A DNA stretch of 64,000 nt, taken from positions 186,001 through 250,000 of the forward strand of contig NW_027488701.1 in NCBI RefSeq assembly GCF_050948215.1, given 5' to 3'. The position numbers were made by a program, and so were the translations under genes. Below are positions 1-10,500 of the stretch, in pieces (within the stretch, counting starts at the first letter, position 1; each line of letters opens with the position of its first letter). The DNA is from Halictus rubicundus. Taxonomy: Eukaryota > Arthropoda > Insecta > Hymenoptera > Halictidae. The notes under the pieces were generated by a model that had not been told where the DNA came from, made no database searches, and worked only from the letters and a program-made list of their open reading frames with translations.

Positions 1-330
1 GCGGGCTTCTCGGACCACCGCTGCCGGGTTTTGCCGGCAGCTTTTTGTAACACCCGAACGACAATAAATGTAAAGTAGAAGCCCACTTTCGTGTGTCGTA
101 ATTCTGAGCAACTTTCCCGCCGCGGGGAATGCCCCGTCCTTCTTTCCCGTAGAACCCTGACACGTGTAGGGGCTTTCCAGGATATCGCGCGGTGCTCGTC
201 GAATCGAGATCGCGGCGGCCGATTCGCGTCATAGCGTAATTTTTCGTGTGGCACCGTCCTCGTGTCTGGCGCCCGTTCTGAGTACCGAACTTGAGAGAAC
301 CGTCGCGAAAATCGAGTCGACGAGACGCCG
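1..330. other. GC-rich leader, no gene found
   Basis: This stretch is richer in GC than most of the window. It contains one AATAAA (near 63) but no reading frame I can support. If the exon at 1772 is real, this and 1577-1771 could be its promoter or 5' untranslated region, split by the foldback element at 331-1576; that is inference. Confidence 0.3.
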
Positions 331-1576
331 CACAGTGGTGCCAAATGGCCAAAAAGCGGCAAAAAATCTATAAAAACGAAACTATCCAACGAATTTGTTT
401 GAAAATTTGTCGAGAGATTGCCACAGGTAGAACGCTTATTAGGCAAAAAAAATTTGTGTAAAATGTTATTAACATTAAGTAGTATGGGCTAATCGAAAAT
501 CTCCGTTTTCTGCCCATTTTTTATTTATGGAAGCATACAACAAATACTTTAATAGATTTTGGTCTGGAACTAATCGTTTTGGCAAGGTGTAATATTGATC
601 TAACTTTGTGCAAAAAATCATGAGACCCTTTCGTCACAATTTAAGTTTAAATATCAACTTTCAGAATTTCCAAGAGTGAATTTTCCGGACGTTACGATTA
701 TTTGATGTTCCAGGTGAAATTTTTTAGGAATATTTCTAAATAATAAAGAAAAATGAGAAGTGCATACGATTTATTAATTTTTTATGTATAAGAAAATATT
801 TAATAACAATTTTTTTTATCTGACATAAATTATTTTTACAGCGTTCATTGGAGCACTACCACAAAATACCTGTTGCATTTTTGCGACAGTAGTCCAGTGA
901 ACGAAAACTTCGTTTATTTAACATAAAAAATTGTTATTAAATATCTTTTTATATGTATGAATGTCACTTTTTTTTTCTTATCCGATATGTAACCCTTAAA
1001 AATTTCACCTGAAACATCAAATAATCATGACTTCCGTGCGATTCATTCTTGGAAATTCCGAAAGTTGATATTTGAACTTAAATTGCCGCGAAAGCATCTC
1101 GAAGTATCTCGTGATTTTTTGCACAAAGCTAGATCAATATTATAACTTGCCAAAACGATTAGTTCCAGATCGAAGCTTTTCAAAGGATTTTTTGTATTCC
1201 GCCATAAATAAAAAATGAGCGTAACGCAAAGGGGCTTCAGGTTAGTCCATATTACTTAATGTTAAACAACTTTTTTTGGAAAACTTTTTTTTCCAGTCAA
1301 TAGTTAAAACCATTTGCAATGACCCATATGATTTGTAGACCCCTTAGTATTCAATTATAGGCGGAGTAATTACATAACTTTCGCACTGAAAACTGATGGA
1401 TTCCCAGGAGCGAGGAAATGGTTATTTACCATGCGTATATCTCCGTAAAAAATTTTTTTTCAAAAATCTGACTTTGGCACATCATGCACGCACTATTAGG
1501 CTATACAGAAATAATTTTTTTTTATAAAAATCGAAAATTTATAAAATGGACTTTTTGCCGCCTTGGCACCACTGTG
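331..1576. mobile_element. Foldback DNA element with CACAGTGGTGCCA ends, copy 1
   Basis: The element starts CACAGTGGTGCCA and ends in the reverse complement, TGGCACCACTGTG. The arms (roughly 430-730 and 1000-1270) are long imperfect inverted repeats around a smaller hairpin near 842-903. No transposase frame is present, so it is a non-autonomous foldback element. A second copy lies at 44440-45678. Both copies are flanked on each side by CGCCG, which reads as a 5-bp target duplication here. The superfamily is not assigned; the termini do not match one I can name with certainty. Confidence 0.8.
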
Positions 1577-1771
1577 CGCCGTTTGTCCCGGGTGGACCAC
1601 GTTTCGCGCGGCCGAACGTGGCCCGGCTTCACGGTCTGTAAAAACCCGCCGTTGCCCGGGTTTTTCTCCCGTCGGACGGGCCGAAAATCAGGGCAACGTG
1701 ACACCGTACAAATTCGTTATTTAATACTAAGATAAAGCTACGAATGGCGTGTTTCAGCAAGAGACTCGAAG

Positions 1772-1873
1772 ATGGACGCTTCTTTTGTTGACGTGCCCAT
1801 CCTGCTGTGCTCCCTCCTGGGTCTGCTCGTAAATGGGTTCAACCTGCTCGTGATCCTGTGCATACACAAAGAG
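1772..1873 (+). CDS. Candidate first coding exon, membrane-receptor-like (partial)
   Basis: An ATG at 1772 opens 34 codons ending in GAG followed by GTAAAT, a good splice donor at 1874. Codons are rich in CTG and GTG, unlike the AT-rich surroundings. The peptide is a short acidic leader followed by one hydrophobic helix containing GLLVNGFNLLVILCI and then a basic-polar IHKE. This resembles the first transmembrane helix of class A G-protein-coupled receptors, which carry a conserved Asn in this place. No later exon was recognised in the window, so the family call is tentative. An upstream ATG at 1744 is out of frame. It could also be a chance open stretch next to a GT. Confidence 0.4.
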
Positions 1874-2171
1874 GTAAATATTTAAAAAATAGAAAACTCC
1901 ATACAAATACTATATAACTATTACTATAAGGACTGCCTATTACAGTGAAATCTCGTTGTTTGTCAGTCCGCCGTTTTTACTGACAAGATACGAAATCGGA
2001 GGTTCTCGCCGAGCGTCCCATTTGAACTACACAGGGAACGCTGGAAACCGTCGTACCCTCTTCAAGTCATAAGAAACCTATAACTTGAAAACGCTACTGA
2101 CGTGAAAACGGCGAAAACAGCAAAGGTCAAGAGCCGTCGTCGCCGAGAAGTGTGGCACACATTGTCGGCTA

Positions 2172-2300
2172 TATCGGTGTGAGACCAGAAGACTAATCGA
2201 ATCCAGTTACAAAACTTCTTTATTTGTCATTATTTTTTTTTATGAAACTCTTACCAACATATTTACCAACATGTTTCTGATTAAAACTAAACCAAATATG
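2172..2300. repeat. Dispersed repeat, related to 63489-63640
   Basis: A block starting ATCGGTGTGA and containing a run of T residues recurs in diverged form at 63489-63640 on the same strand. No coding potential. The rest of 1874-2510 shows nothing I can name. Confidence 0.45.
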
Positions 2301-2510
2301 ATTTAATTCCGATGATATATACTTGTGTAATGGACGATGAAATATGTAGGACGATTGTGTTGTGTCTTGACATGTTCTATGCCTTTAGTATAATTTCGTG
2401 GTTAGATCGTGCGTAACTCACAGACGATAATCGTCCGTTCGCTGCACCAGATATCCGGTGGGACATATCAAACGCCCTGGTTGGAAATTATGGAGGTTGT
2501 GTCTGACATG

Positions 2511-2607
2511 TAATTGCTTCGACAGCACATATACTAAATTTGGAACGATACAGAGAAGATTAGCATGGTCCCTGCGCAAGGATAACACGCAAAATCGTGA
2601 AGCGTTC
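2511..2607 (+). pseudogene. U6 snRNA pseudogene (retroposed)
   Basis: The sequence follows U6 spliceosomal RNA from near its 5' stem through the ACAGAGA box region (GATACAGAGAAGATTAGCAT) to the 3' GAAGCGTTC, about 97 bases with a few changes (GGCCCC became GGTCCC, GATGACAC became GATAACAC). A functional U6 gene would end in a run of T for RNA polymerase III termination; here the sequence passes straight into LINE-related DNA at 2612. I see no TATA box at the usual spacing. I therefore call it a pseudogene carried by retroposition. Confidence 0.85.
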
Positions 2608-2611
2608 TGTG

Positions 2612-2639
2612 CTGTTGAGTACTCGCGTGATCCAGGCAC
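2612..2639 (+). mobile_element. LINE-derived tail joined to the U6 copy
   Basis: These 28 bases are identical to the reverse complement of 33026-33053, inside the 5'-truncated LINE inserted in the left palindrome arm. The join to U6 is direct. Downstream the sequence breaks off into the foldback element at 2647, so no poly-A tail is left. The arrangement is the kind known from LINE template switching onto U6 RNA. Confidence 0.7.
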
Positions 2640-2646
2640 ACACCCT

Positions 2647-3011
2647 TTAGAGAAAAAGTGGAAAAATTGCCATTTTTCACGATTTTCGGCTTAAAATCGC
2701 AATTTTTAATCGTTTATAACTCGTAAACGAATAAGTCAATACCGGTGAAATTTTCAGCATGGACATAATTTATTCGAACGAATCAAATACATTCTTTAAA
2801 TTTTCAATACAGGCTCAGATAAAAGAGCCTGAAAAAATCAACTTTTACTATTTCTTTTGCGATTCCGACCAATTCAAATTTTTTTCAAAAATTTTTTACA
2901 CCTCGTCTAATAAACTAATCCTTCTAACTTCTCAATAAAATTCAAGTCATTTGATCTAATTTTTAGAAAGTTATGTTGCTTGAAATAGTGTAGACTCAGT
3001 TTTGCTCGTTA
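2647..3011 (+). mobile_element. Half copy of a TA-flanked foldback element
   Basis: This matches the right half of the intact element at 25676-27399: the AACTCGTAAACGAAT block, the TTTTTACACCTCGTCTAA block, and the end TAGACTCAGTTTTGCTCGTTA. The left half is absent. The intact copies end TAACCAGCAAAACTG on both sides, suggesting a Tc1/mariner-type MITE with TA targets; that class is inferred. Confidence 0.7.
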
Positions 3012-3041
3012 CTGTAAGTAAGAAGTGGCCGCACAATGCAC

Positions 3042-3102
3042 AGATAGATGGATAGATAGATTATAATAGATAGATACGTTATAATAGATAGATAGATTAT
3101 TA
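3042..3102. repeat. GATA-type microsatellite
   Basis: Imperfect tandem TAGA/GATA units with two TTATAATA interruptions. Confidence 0.85.
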
Positions 3103-3171
3103 CTGTTTTTTTTTTTCCCCGCGGGGAACAGAATTGCAGTCAATCACAGTCCCAGCAGACAGAGGCAGTGA

Positions 3172-4043
3172 ACGTCCGGTGGTTCGACCGCCAACGAATA
3201 AACCCTCAGATGAAGAATTATTATGAATTATTATGGACATCCGATTATGTCGCACGAGGAGAAGTAAAAATAGGATTAAGATATATGTTAAAAATTCTAC
3301 GCAGTAAGGTAGCACGAGAAACGACTCCAACTTTTCTTCCTGCAAGACACGCAGATGAAGTTCTCAGTTTACACGCTGAGAACAAACAGGAAAGGTGTCC
3401 AAATATGCCAAATTATAAGAAAAGACGCCGACTTCATGGTAAAAAGATCCTGTCGGCGTACAGCTGACTAGTCAGGAGACATCAAGAAGATAAAAAGATG
3501 CAAGGTAGAGACTCCTGTGCCAGCATCTTTGAAAAACAAAGGATTGTGCATCTTATAAAAAGGGGGACCAACTCCTAAAATTCAGTTATAAATAGTCAGT
3601 CAGTCAGTCAGACAATCGTGAACAATCAGTTATTCAGTCATAGTCAATAGTCCAGTAGTCTCTTTTGAAGTTAAAATAGTTCGTTCAGTTGTTTCGCGAC
3701 AAACCGTTTCAAAGACCAGTGTCAGCAGTCGGAGTACATTGTAACCGAATCCGAACCCGTGATCACGGTAATATTAATATTATTATTATTATTATTATAA
3801 TCAAACTATTTGTAAGCACTCCAGTATATGCGCTATATAAACCATATTTGTAAAATCAAATTTGTAATCTCTGATTCAGAACCACACTTTGAATAAATCA
3901 ATAATTTTGTTGTTTTCAAAATAAGGGTACAAAGTTATTTAAACGAGCCTCAATTTCCCGAATCATAGCCGGTGTATGCAGGTAGGTTCGAAACTGCGTC
4001 CTATCCTCTTAAGATCGTAATTCATACCACTTGGGACGTAACA
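3172..4043 (+). mobile_element. LTR of errantivirus-like family A (5' edge missing)
   Basis: This is a diverged copy of the LTR at 22139-23002, lacking only the first few bases (the intact LTR starts TGTCACGTCC). It contains CAGT tandem repeats (3596-3616), an ATT microsatellite and AATAAA, and ends GGGACGTAACA. It abuts the same hAT transposase tail as the 22139 copy, so the LTR-hAT junction existed before this segment was duplicated. Confidence 0.8.
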
Positions 4044-4374
4044 CTATCAAAGCTTGCGAAGGAGTATCTTTGTGTTATGACAACATCTGTTCCTTCCGAA
4101 AGAGTATTCTCAAAGACTGGCGAAATAATTAGTAAAAAAAAGAAATAGATTAAAAGACAATATAGTGAATAAAATATTGCTTCTTAATATGTACAAAATA
4201 AATCCTTTATTATGTCTATTTCGTACATATTCGCTTTATCTACGTTTTTTTCTTGCCGAAATGTTCCAGTATTTCCACTCGCGGCATTTCTATACTCATG
4301 TCAGGTCCGAAATCACAGTCAAATTTAAAGCATCGAGATATTTGAAGGAATCATTTGGCAATCGATACATATAG
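4044..4374 (+). pseudogene. hAT transposase C-terminal fragment, frameshifted
   Basis: The translated start reads LSKLAKEYLCVMTTSVPSER, followed by VFSKTGEIIS. This is the conserved C-terminal dimerisation region of hAT-superfamily transposases (pattern YL-x-ATSVPSERVFS). In this copy the A-run at about 4133-4140 puts the frame into a stop, whereas the copy at 23003 stays open through RNRLKDNIVNKILLLN. The upstream catalytic region is absent. No function is expected. Confidence 0.8.
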
Positions 4375-4479
4375 TATAGAAACAGCTTATAGTGATCAGG
4401 AATAAATAACTTCTGTGAATTTGATTGCAAAGTGAAAAAACATTGACCACTTTGACTCGATAATTTCATACCTTACTTC

Positions 4480-4666
4480 ATATATTAATGTATATATATA
4501 AGGCGCTAAAACTCAAGGAAGGTAAAGAATATATTTCACAGAAGTCATAAGGAAACACCAATCCCTACGACCCATATCCCATAAATTCCAACTTCAAGAA
4601 AACAAGATCTATTCAAATTAAAACATTGATAAAGAAATAATGAGAAAATAACTGCGAAATTTCTTC
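4480..4666 (+). repeat. Upstream part of the LRR-fragment unit
   Basis: It matches the start of the units at about 23650, 24100, 27410 and 28010 (AAGGCGCTAAAACTCA through ATTTCTTCTTAA). It stops exactly at a TTAA (4667-4670), where the element at 4671 is inserted; the intact units continue there with CCGTTGAAAA. Confidence 0.7.
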
Positions 4667-4670
4667 TTAA

Positions 4671-5450
4671 GGGCCAGTTTTCCCAGGTGGCCTTGAACAA
4701 TCGATAGTACCGCTATAACGGCCACTCGAAGAAGCTAAATAGTAACATTTTCGTCCAGTATGGGGAGCTGGGTGCACTTTCCACATTCAGTGTCGAGTGA
4801 GAGAGAAAAAAAAAAAAAAAAAAGAAATAAAAATATATATATAGGAAAATGTGCAACTTAGTACGTAAGTCAAATCGTTATGTATATAGGTATAAGGGAA
4901 ACATATATTTGCGGCTAATGGGTCCGAGTGGACTCAAGTCTTTGTATTATTGTTGTTAATATTAATAGCAATGAAAATAAAAAAAAAAAAAAAAATTCAG
5001 TGTCGAGTGGCATTTTCCGAGTATCCTCTCTGATTCGATCGCATGATCTCTGACAATAGAGGCGATCTGAGCATGCGTGGTCCACATCGTAAACGACGGC
5101 GCTGCCGTAGCTTCGTTCGAACAGCCGTGCCTCGGCACACTCACACACCACCAGGTCGGCGTGTACGTGTACCGATGAGAATAGCAAGGGTCCGGGATGC
5201 CGCTAATCATTCCTCGATCGTGCAAAATGGCAGAGTTGGGCAAAATATTTATCTAAATAAAAATTTCGAATAACTAGTAAAAGATAAAAAAAATTTTTAT
5301 TCCTTATTCGAAGGTTCAAGTAAAGAAAGTATCTTTATTTGATGTGTATCGAATAATTTTATTCGACGAAAAAAGATAATTTTTTTTATTCGAAGCGGAT
5401 TTATTCAAACTTCGAATAATTTTTTCATCTTTTATCTTATACCTCGTCTG
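4671..5450 (+). mobile_element. TTAA-inserted element with one satellite-like unit
   Basis: It begins TTAA|GGGCCAGTTTTCC at a TTAA inside an LRR-fragment unit, as expected for piggyBac-type insertion. From 5010 to 5225 it carries a single diverged copy of the 245-bp unit that is tandemly amplified at 61030-62790. It then enters an AT-rich block starting CAGAGTTGGGCA (5231) that also follows the tandem array (62795). CAGAG-T-GGGCA ends are common in hAT elements. It is broken by the retroposon at 4800-4994. No transposase is visible. Confidence 0.6.
4800..4994 (+). mobile_element. Short poly-A retroposon (SINE or 5'-truncated LINE)
   Basis: The insert is flanked by a perfect 15-bp duplication, ATTCAGTGTCGAGTG, at 4785-4799 and 4995-5009, and ends in a 16-18-base A run preceded by AATAAA-like sequence. 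A second A run lies near its start (4807-4823). There is no coding capacity. These are hallmarks of LINE-mediated retroposition. I recognise no tRNA-, 7SL- or 5S-derived head. Confidence 0.75.
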
Positions 5451-5456
5451 TGGTGT

Positions 5457-6081
5457 AGCGTTCATTTCATAACTTTAATTTCGTCAATTTTAAACTGTCC
5501 GATATTTTGATAAAGGTCCTCGTATTCTTCAAATTTTGAAAAATGTTCCTGCCACGAAAACATTGCATTTGTCTAAAACAATTGCAATAAATAAATGGTG
5601 AAGAAAACATTTTTTTTATTTCAAATGACAACGTTTTTAACGTACCGTACACTCCGGACTGCACCGGACTGTGTGTGCATTTGAGAGTAAAACTGTCGCG
5701 AGTTGCTCTCCAGAGTCAAATTCGTCAGTGTTTTATTATGCACGAAAGGAATAGCCCTCTCCGGTAGCAAATACTTCCGATGCTACCGGAGAGTGCCATT
5801 CCTTTCGTGCATAATATGTAAAACACTGACGAATTGACTCTGGAGAATAAGTCGCGACAATTTTACTCTTAAATTGGCACGCATCCTTAGAGTGTATGTA
5901 GACTAAAAATGTTGTCACTCGAAGAAAATGTTTTTCCACCGTTTATTTTGCAATTGTTTGAAACAAATGTTCCTGCTTTCGTGGCAGGAGCAATTTAAAA
6001 ACTTTAAGGGAAATGAGGAACTTTCTCATAAAAGCGGACAGTTTCAAATTTCCGTAATTAAAGTTATTTCAAGTGAACGCT
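5457..6081. mobile_element. Foldback element with AGCGTTCA ends
   Basis: The ends are AGCGTTCATTT and its inverted partner AAGTGAACGCT. Most of the 625 bp folds back, with a near-perfect inner hairpin at 5708-5845 (stem of about 60 bp, loop near 5776). No reading frame. The inverted ends recur in part at 6151-6335. Confidence 0.75.
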
Positions 6082-6150
6082 GCACCGTGACATACAGCTT
6101 CCGACGGCAGGCGCGCGGTAGAAGCAGCGGCCGGACATCTTACCTACGTG

Positions 6151-6335
6151 CAGCGTTCACTTAAAATAATTTTAATTCTCATTAAATTGTCAGTAATGGG
6201 GACACTTTGCGCTATCTCCCCATTCTTTTTCAAATTTTTAAGAATATTCCGGCCATGAAAATATTGCATCTGTTTCAAACAATTGCAAAATGAATGGTGA
6301 AAAAAACATTTTTTTCAAATGACAACATTTTTAGT
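6151..6335 (+). mobile_element. Partial copy of the 5457 foldback element
   Basis: It starts CAGCGTTCAC and carries the same internal block (TTTCAAACAATTGCAA and ATGGTGAAAAAAACAT) as the arms of the neighbouring element. One end only. Confidence 0.5.
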
Positions 6336-6339
6336 ATAC

Positions 6340-9230
6340 TCTCTTACGTTATCACTATATGCTCCCAAAAACTCATCTTTGATCTTTGTCGATTTGTTAG
6401 TTCTAGCCGTATAATTTAATGAAACAAGAGTGACACTTTCTTACTTTTCTGTAAAATCATGAAAATCCTTTGAGACTTGTTCATAGGTGACTACAACATA
6501 TTCAAATTTGAACAAAATGCGAAACATTGCTGCAACAAGAGTCCGATTTCGCGTGGAATGATCCTTATAAGAACAAGGTGAGAGCATATCGTTTCATAGA
6601 GGACGAAATACAGAAAGTTTCTGATACAATCGAACGAATCAGTTCGAGGGAACGGCGAGAACGTCCGCGACGTCGGCCATTGTGGATGGAAATCATTTTC
6701 CTTAGCCTCCGCCGAGGAATAAAAAGTCATGTGCAGCTCTGAAGACGCAGGGAATCGAATCGCATAGTTATCGGATGCACCGGCCAGCCTCGTTTTCATA
6801 ACTTACCTTGGCCGGGAAACCATGGCGTTGTGAAAACAATTAGTTAATGGGACGCGGGCCAAGTTTACAAGCTGATCGAGTTACGTTTAATAAAGTCAGA
6901 GAATTTTAAACTTTCGTCACTTGCCCGGTTCGATCTATCGCTTGAAATTACCGGTCGAATTAACGGGGCTTTTAGGGGTTGTAACCCCCGACGAATTAGA
7001 TCGGGTTAGATAAACGTGGAAGTTCGTGTCATCTATTAACCCTTAACACCCCAACGTGCTTCTGTATCATAACTGACCACTACTGTCCAAAATATGGCGA
7101 GTGTATAATCGATTAATAAAATGGCTTTTAGCAAACAAATAAGATCTATCGGTTTCTAGAAAATCGAAATATGCTCAAGTAGTATGCTCGACGATTATAC
7201 GGTTCACACACAATTACAGACGTATTTCGCGCGTCCTCGTATCTCCGGGAGATAAAAATGAATTTCTTCATCCCCTCAATCAAGAAAACCACTTAGGAGA
7301 TCCTTCGTTTTTACGCGAACAAAGGTGGCTGCTTTGCGGGAAGTTTTTTGACGGGAAATTAGCGGAGATGTTGACACCGTTGTTGCTCGTACATCTTACT
7401 TTTTTGTAATAAGGAATGCCATTGTGCTTAAATAAAAAGAAAAATTAAAATCGACTTTTACGGATGTTGCACGCAATTTCGCGCAGGAAATAATTCCAAG
7501 ATATAACGAAAGATAGAAATGTTTCTGATCGGTGTACGTTAGCGTACCGTTTTCATTATTTTCAACCGATCCGTCGGAAACTACCTTTAAGAAGTTCAGC
7601 TATCTTCTTTCCTGCAATAACCCCAAAGAAAATGATTATATCCGGCTTTTCAGATTGATTTCAATTATATCTACACTACAAAATTCAATAGAATGGAGTA
7701 GAATTTTTCTTGATTTTAGATCTACAAAGTTGCTACCACTGAAAATAAGATTTCGTGGGGTTTATTAAAGTTTGACTACAGAAACTGAAAATTGCCCAAA
7801 CATCCGCAGTCCATCGACAAGAATCACCCGCCATAATAAATAAAATATCTCGTTAAGCATCGCGTCCGTGATGAGAGGCAAAAAGCACATGAATTTTTCA
7901 CACCCCCCAAAATAGAAGGACTCGGCAGTTAAGGTCAAACGTCTCTCGTCGTTCTCATAAGGTCATCGAAGTTGAGATGAGTCACAAGTGATCGAGGGCT
8001 GGTTTGTCGATCGCCGGACAATTTCTGAATTACCGAAATTTGGAAGTACAGTGAATTTTCGATATATGTCAACAACACGGGTCTTGCCAGTGTCATCACC
8101 ATTGTTGCATTTCGATAAGAAACTTTCGATTCTTGTATCGAAAACCTTTACAGAAAATAAAATTGTTCTAAATAAATAATAAGTTGATCGTAAAAAATAG
8201 AAACAAGATGAAAATGTGCCTGTTCTTTCAACAACTTTCATAAATTGAAAATAATATTCTCCAATTTTTCTAACACCTTCACAATTTAGCTTTCCAGTTT
8301 CCATTTTTCTATAAATGCACAAAATGCACTTAACGATGTTTGTTTATTGCCCGTTGTTCAATTCCATTTTTGACAATCCACTCTCGACAATCGCGTTCGA
8401 TACGGTGTTCCACGGATTCCACGTCGCAATTAACACGGGCCGGAAGTCACCGCGCATAATTTTGCGTAAGGAGAGTTAGACACTGTCAAATGGCGGAAGA
8501 CGAACACTGCGGGCTTAATTGTGATCCTTATTGGGCCCACCGTGAAATATGGAACAAGAAGCGGATCGCGTGTTATTGTATGCGCCTCGTATTCGGGCGC
8601 ACACGATCCCGGCCGACGGGATATAATACCCTGCGGGAATAATGATTCCCCTCTGTGACGCAAATTTTTCGAGCGGAGAATGAAATTCGAATTTTTACGG
8701 ATAAACAAGAAAGCCCGTCACGTGCGCGATTTCAACGGGAATATCTACATATGTCGGGTATGCAAACAAGAACTTATTCATCCCATTCTTCCGTTTGTTT
8801 CAAACGCCAATGCAACTCGATGAATAAATATGAACTTCCCGGAACATGCGAAAAATCCCTCGGCGAAATAGTCAATCGAAGTTTTCTTGTGAGGTTTAAA
8901 GCAAACGCGAAGTATTCGTCAAACAATTTGATTATTTATTAAATTATTTCTTAATCTATTTAATAATCAGAATAATTATTCTTAGAATACGATAGAATTT
9001 CGTGGCTTGATTTCGAGAAATATTGTAATCGAATACCGTTGTCTGGCCCTCCGGAATTTTAATTAAAAATTCCGTAAAATTAACAGAGCTATGGCACGCG
9101 ATCAGTTCATGCTCCTACGATACTCAGCACGACACGTAGAACGTAAAACGCGTTGTTTGGGACAATTCTAATTTCTTAAAATCTCTATTAACAGTTAGAA
9201 TTTCTAACAACGATGATACTATTAAAATAA
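6340..9230. other. AT-rich sequence without a recognisable gene
   Basis: I read all frames and found only short frames with no domain or good splice context. There is a GC-richer patch at 6640-6700 and another at 8430-8630, neither of which I can name. Confidence 0.4.
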
Positions 9231-10217
9231 ATTGGGAGAGAAAAAAAGAAGAAAGCTGCATGGAACTGGAAGAGGGAAACGGTAGAGGAAGTCAAGGAAT
9301 TCTGTTATTTAGGAATAAAGTTTGAAAGCAACGGAAAGATAGCAGGTCACGTAAAGGAAAGGATAAAGAGAGCGAACGTGGTCCTAAATCAAGTATGGGG
9401 AATCGGCGAAAGGAAATTTAAAAATGATTTTAAAATGAGAATGTTTCTCTTTGATACGTTGGTACTGGGGGTACTCCTATACGGGGTAGAGCTATGGGGC
9501 TTTAAGGAGAGAACAGAAGTAGAAAGGATTCAGCTGAAATATATAAAGTGGACACTTGGTTTGGACGTGCGTACCCCAGGATACTTGGTAGTGGAAGAAA
9601 CAAAAAGGGCGAGGCTTAGAGTAAAGGCAGGAATTAGGGCATGGAAATACACGGAAGGAGTAAGAAACAGAGCAGGGAGGAAGATAGTCAAGGAATGTCT
9701 GAAGGAAAAGGAATCAGGGAAAGTTCAGGGCGAAAGCGGAAAAGAAAGGGAGGAATACTTAAAGAGAAACGGATGGAGCCAAGCAGGGGTGGAAGAGATG
9801 ATAAGGCTAGAGATGGAGGTAGCGGAGAGGCTAAAGGAGAGAGACATTGAGGTACAACGGCAAGAACAATATACAAGGATAGAGCAGTCAAAATATAACA
9901 AAAGGTACAAGTTTATAAGAGTGGCAGAGTTACCAGAATACCTAAGTAAGGAGGGAAGAGGGGAAAGTCAAAAGTTAGTAGCCCAAGTAAGATGCGGAAA
10001 TGCAGAAAACTGGAACAAATACTGGCTGGGAGACGAAGCAAGAGAATGCGACCTGTGTGGGGACAGGTATGGCAATCTGGAGCATCTAACAAGAGAATGC
10101 AGGGAAATGGAGGGAAGGATCAGGATGGAGGACATAGTGAGTGGGAGGATAGATACAAATGTTGAAGCGCGGCTTCAAAAGTTCAGGAAGAAGAGAGATA
10201 AGCGAGCAGAAATATAA
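9231..10217 (+). pseudogene. LINE (non-LTR retrotransposon) ORF2 C-terminal part
   Basis: The frame is open from about 9231 to the stop at 10215-10217. It contains the post-catalytic RT region (FCYLGIKFESNGKIAGHV, then ANVVLNQVWGIGERKF and LYGVELWG), a long charged stretch, and a C-terminal CCHC finger CDLCGDRYGNLEHLTREC. This order (thumb/connector, then CCHC) is typical of the ORF2 ends of insect LINEs. The endonuclease and RT catalytic YxDD regions are missing, so the copy is 5'-truncated and dead, although the remaining frame is intact, suggesting a fairly recent insertion. The LINE at 25791-26840 belongs to the same clade (C-x2-C-x8-H-x4-C). Confidence 0.8.
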
Positions 10218-10348
10218 AGGTAATATAAGGAAGCGTAAACCAAAGATAACAGACTAGGAAATGGTGCAATAATCAGAATAAGAATAGGAACAGGCAGAAT
10301 ATAGGTAGAGTAGTCAGGGTAGGGATGGGTGAGTCGAAGAGGGAAGGG

Positions 10349-10401
<53 letters not shown>

Positions 10402-10500
10402 AATGCGTGGATAAGATAGTTATTTTTTGTATTCATAGGTTATTGTAAACCGGGTCCAATTCTTGGCCGTAAGGCTGAATAAAGCAATATTATTATTATT
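10218..10500 (+). mobile_element. 3' end of the LINE with GA microsatellite
   Basis: This is untranslated sequence downstream of the LINE frame, holding a (GA)n tract at 10349-10398 and ending with AATAAAGC and a (TAT)n tail. Such short tandem tails occur on several LINE clades in place of poly-A. Confidence 0.65.
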
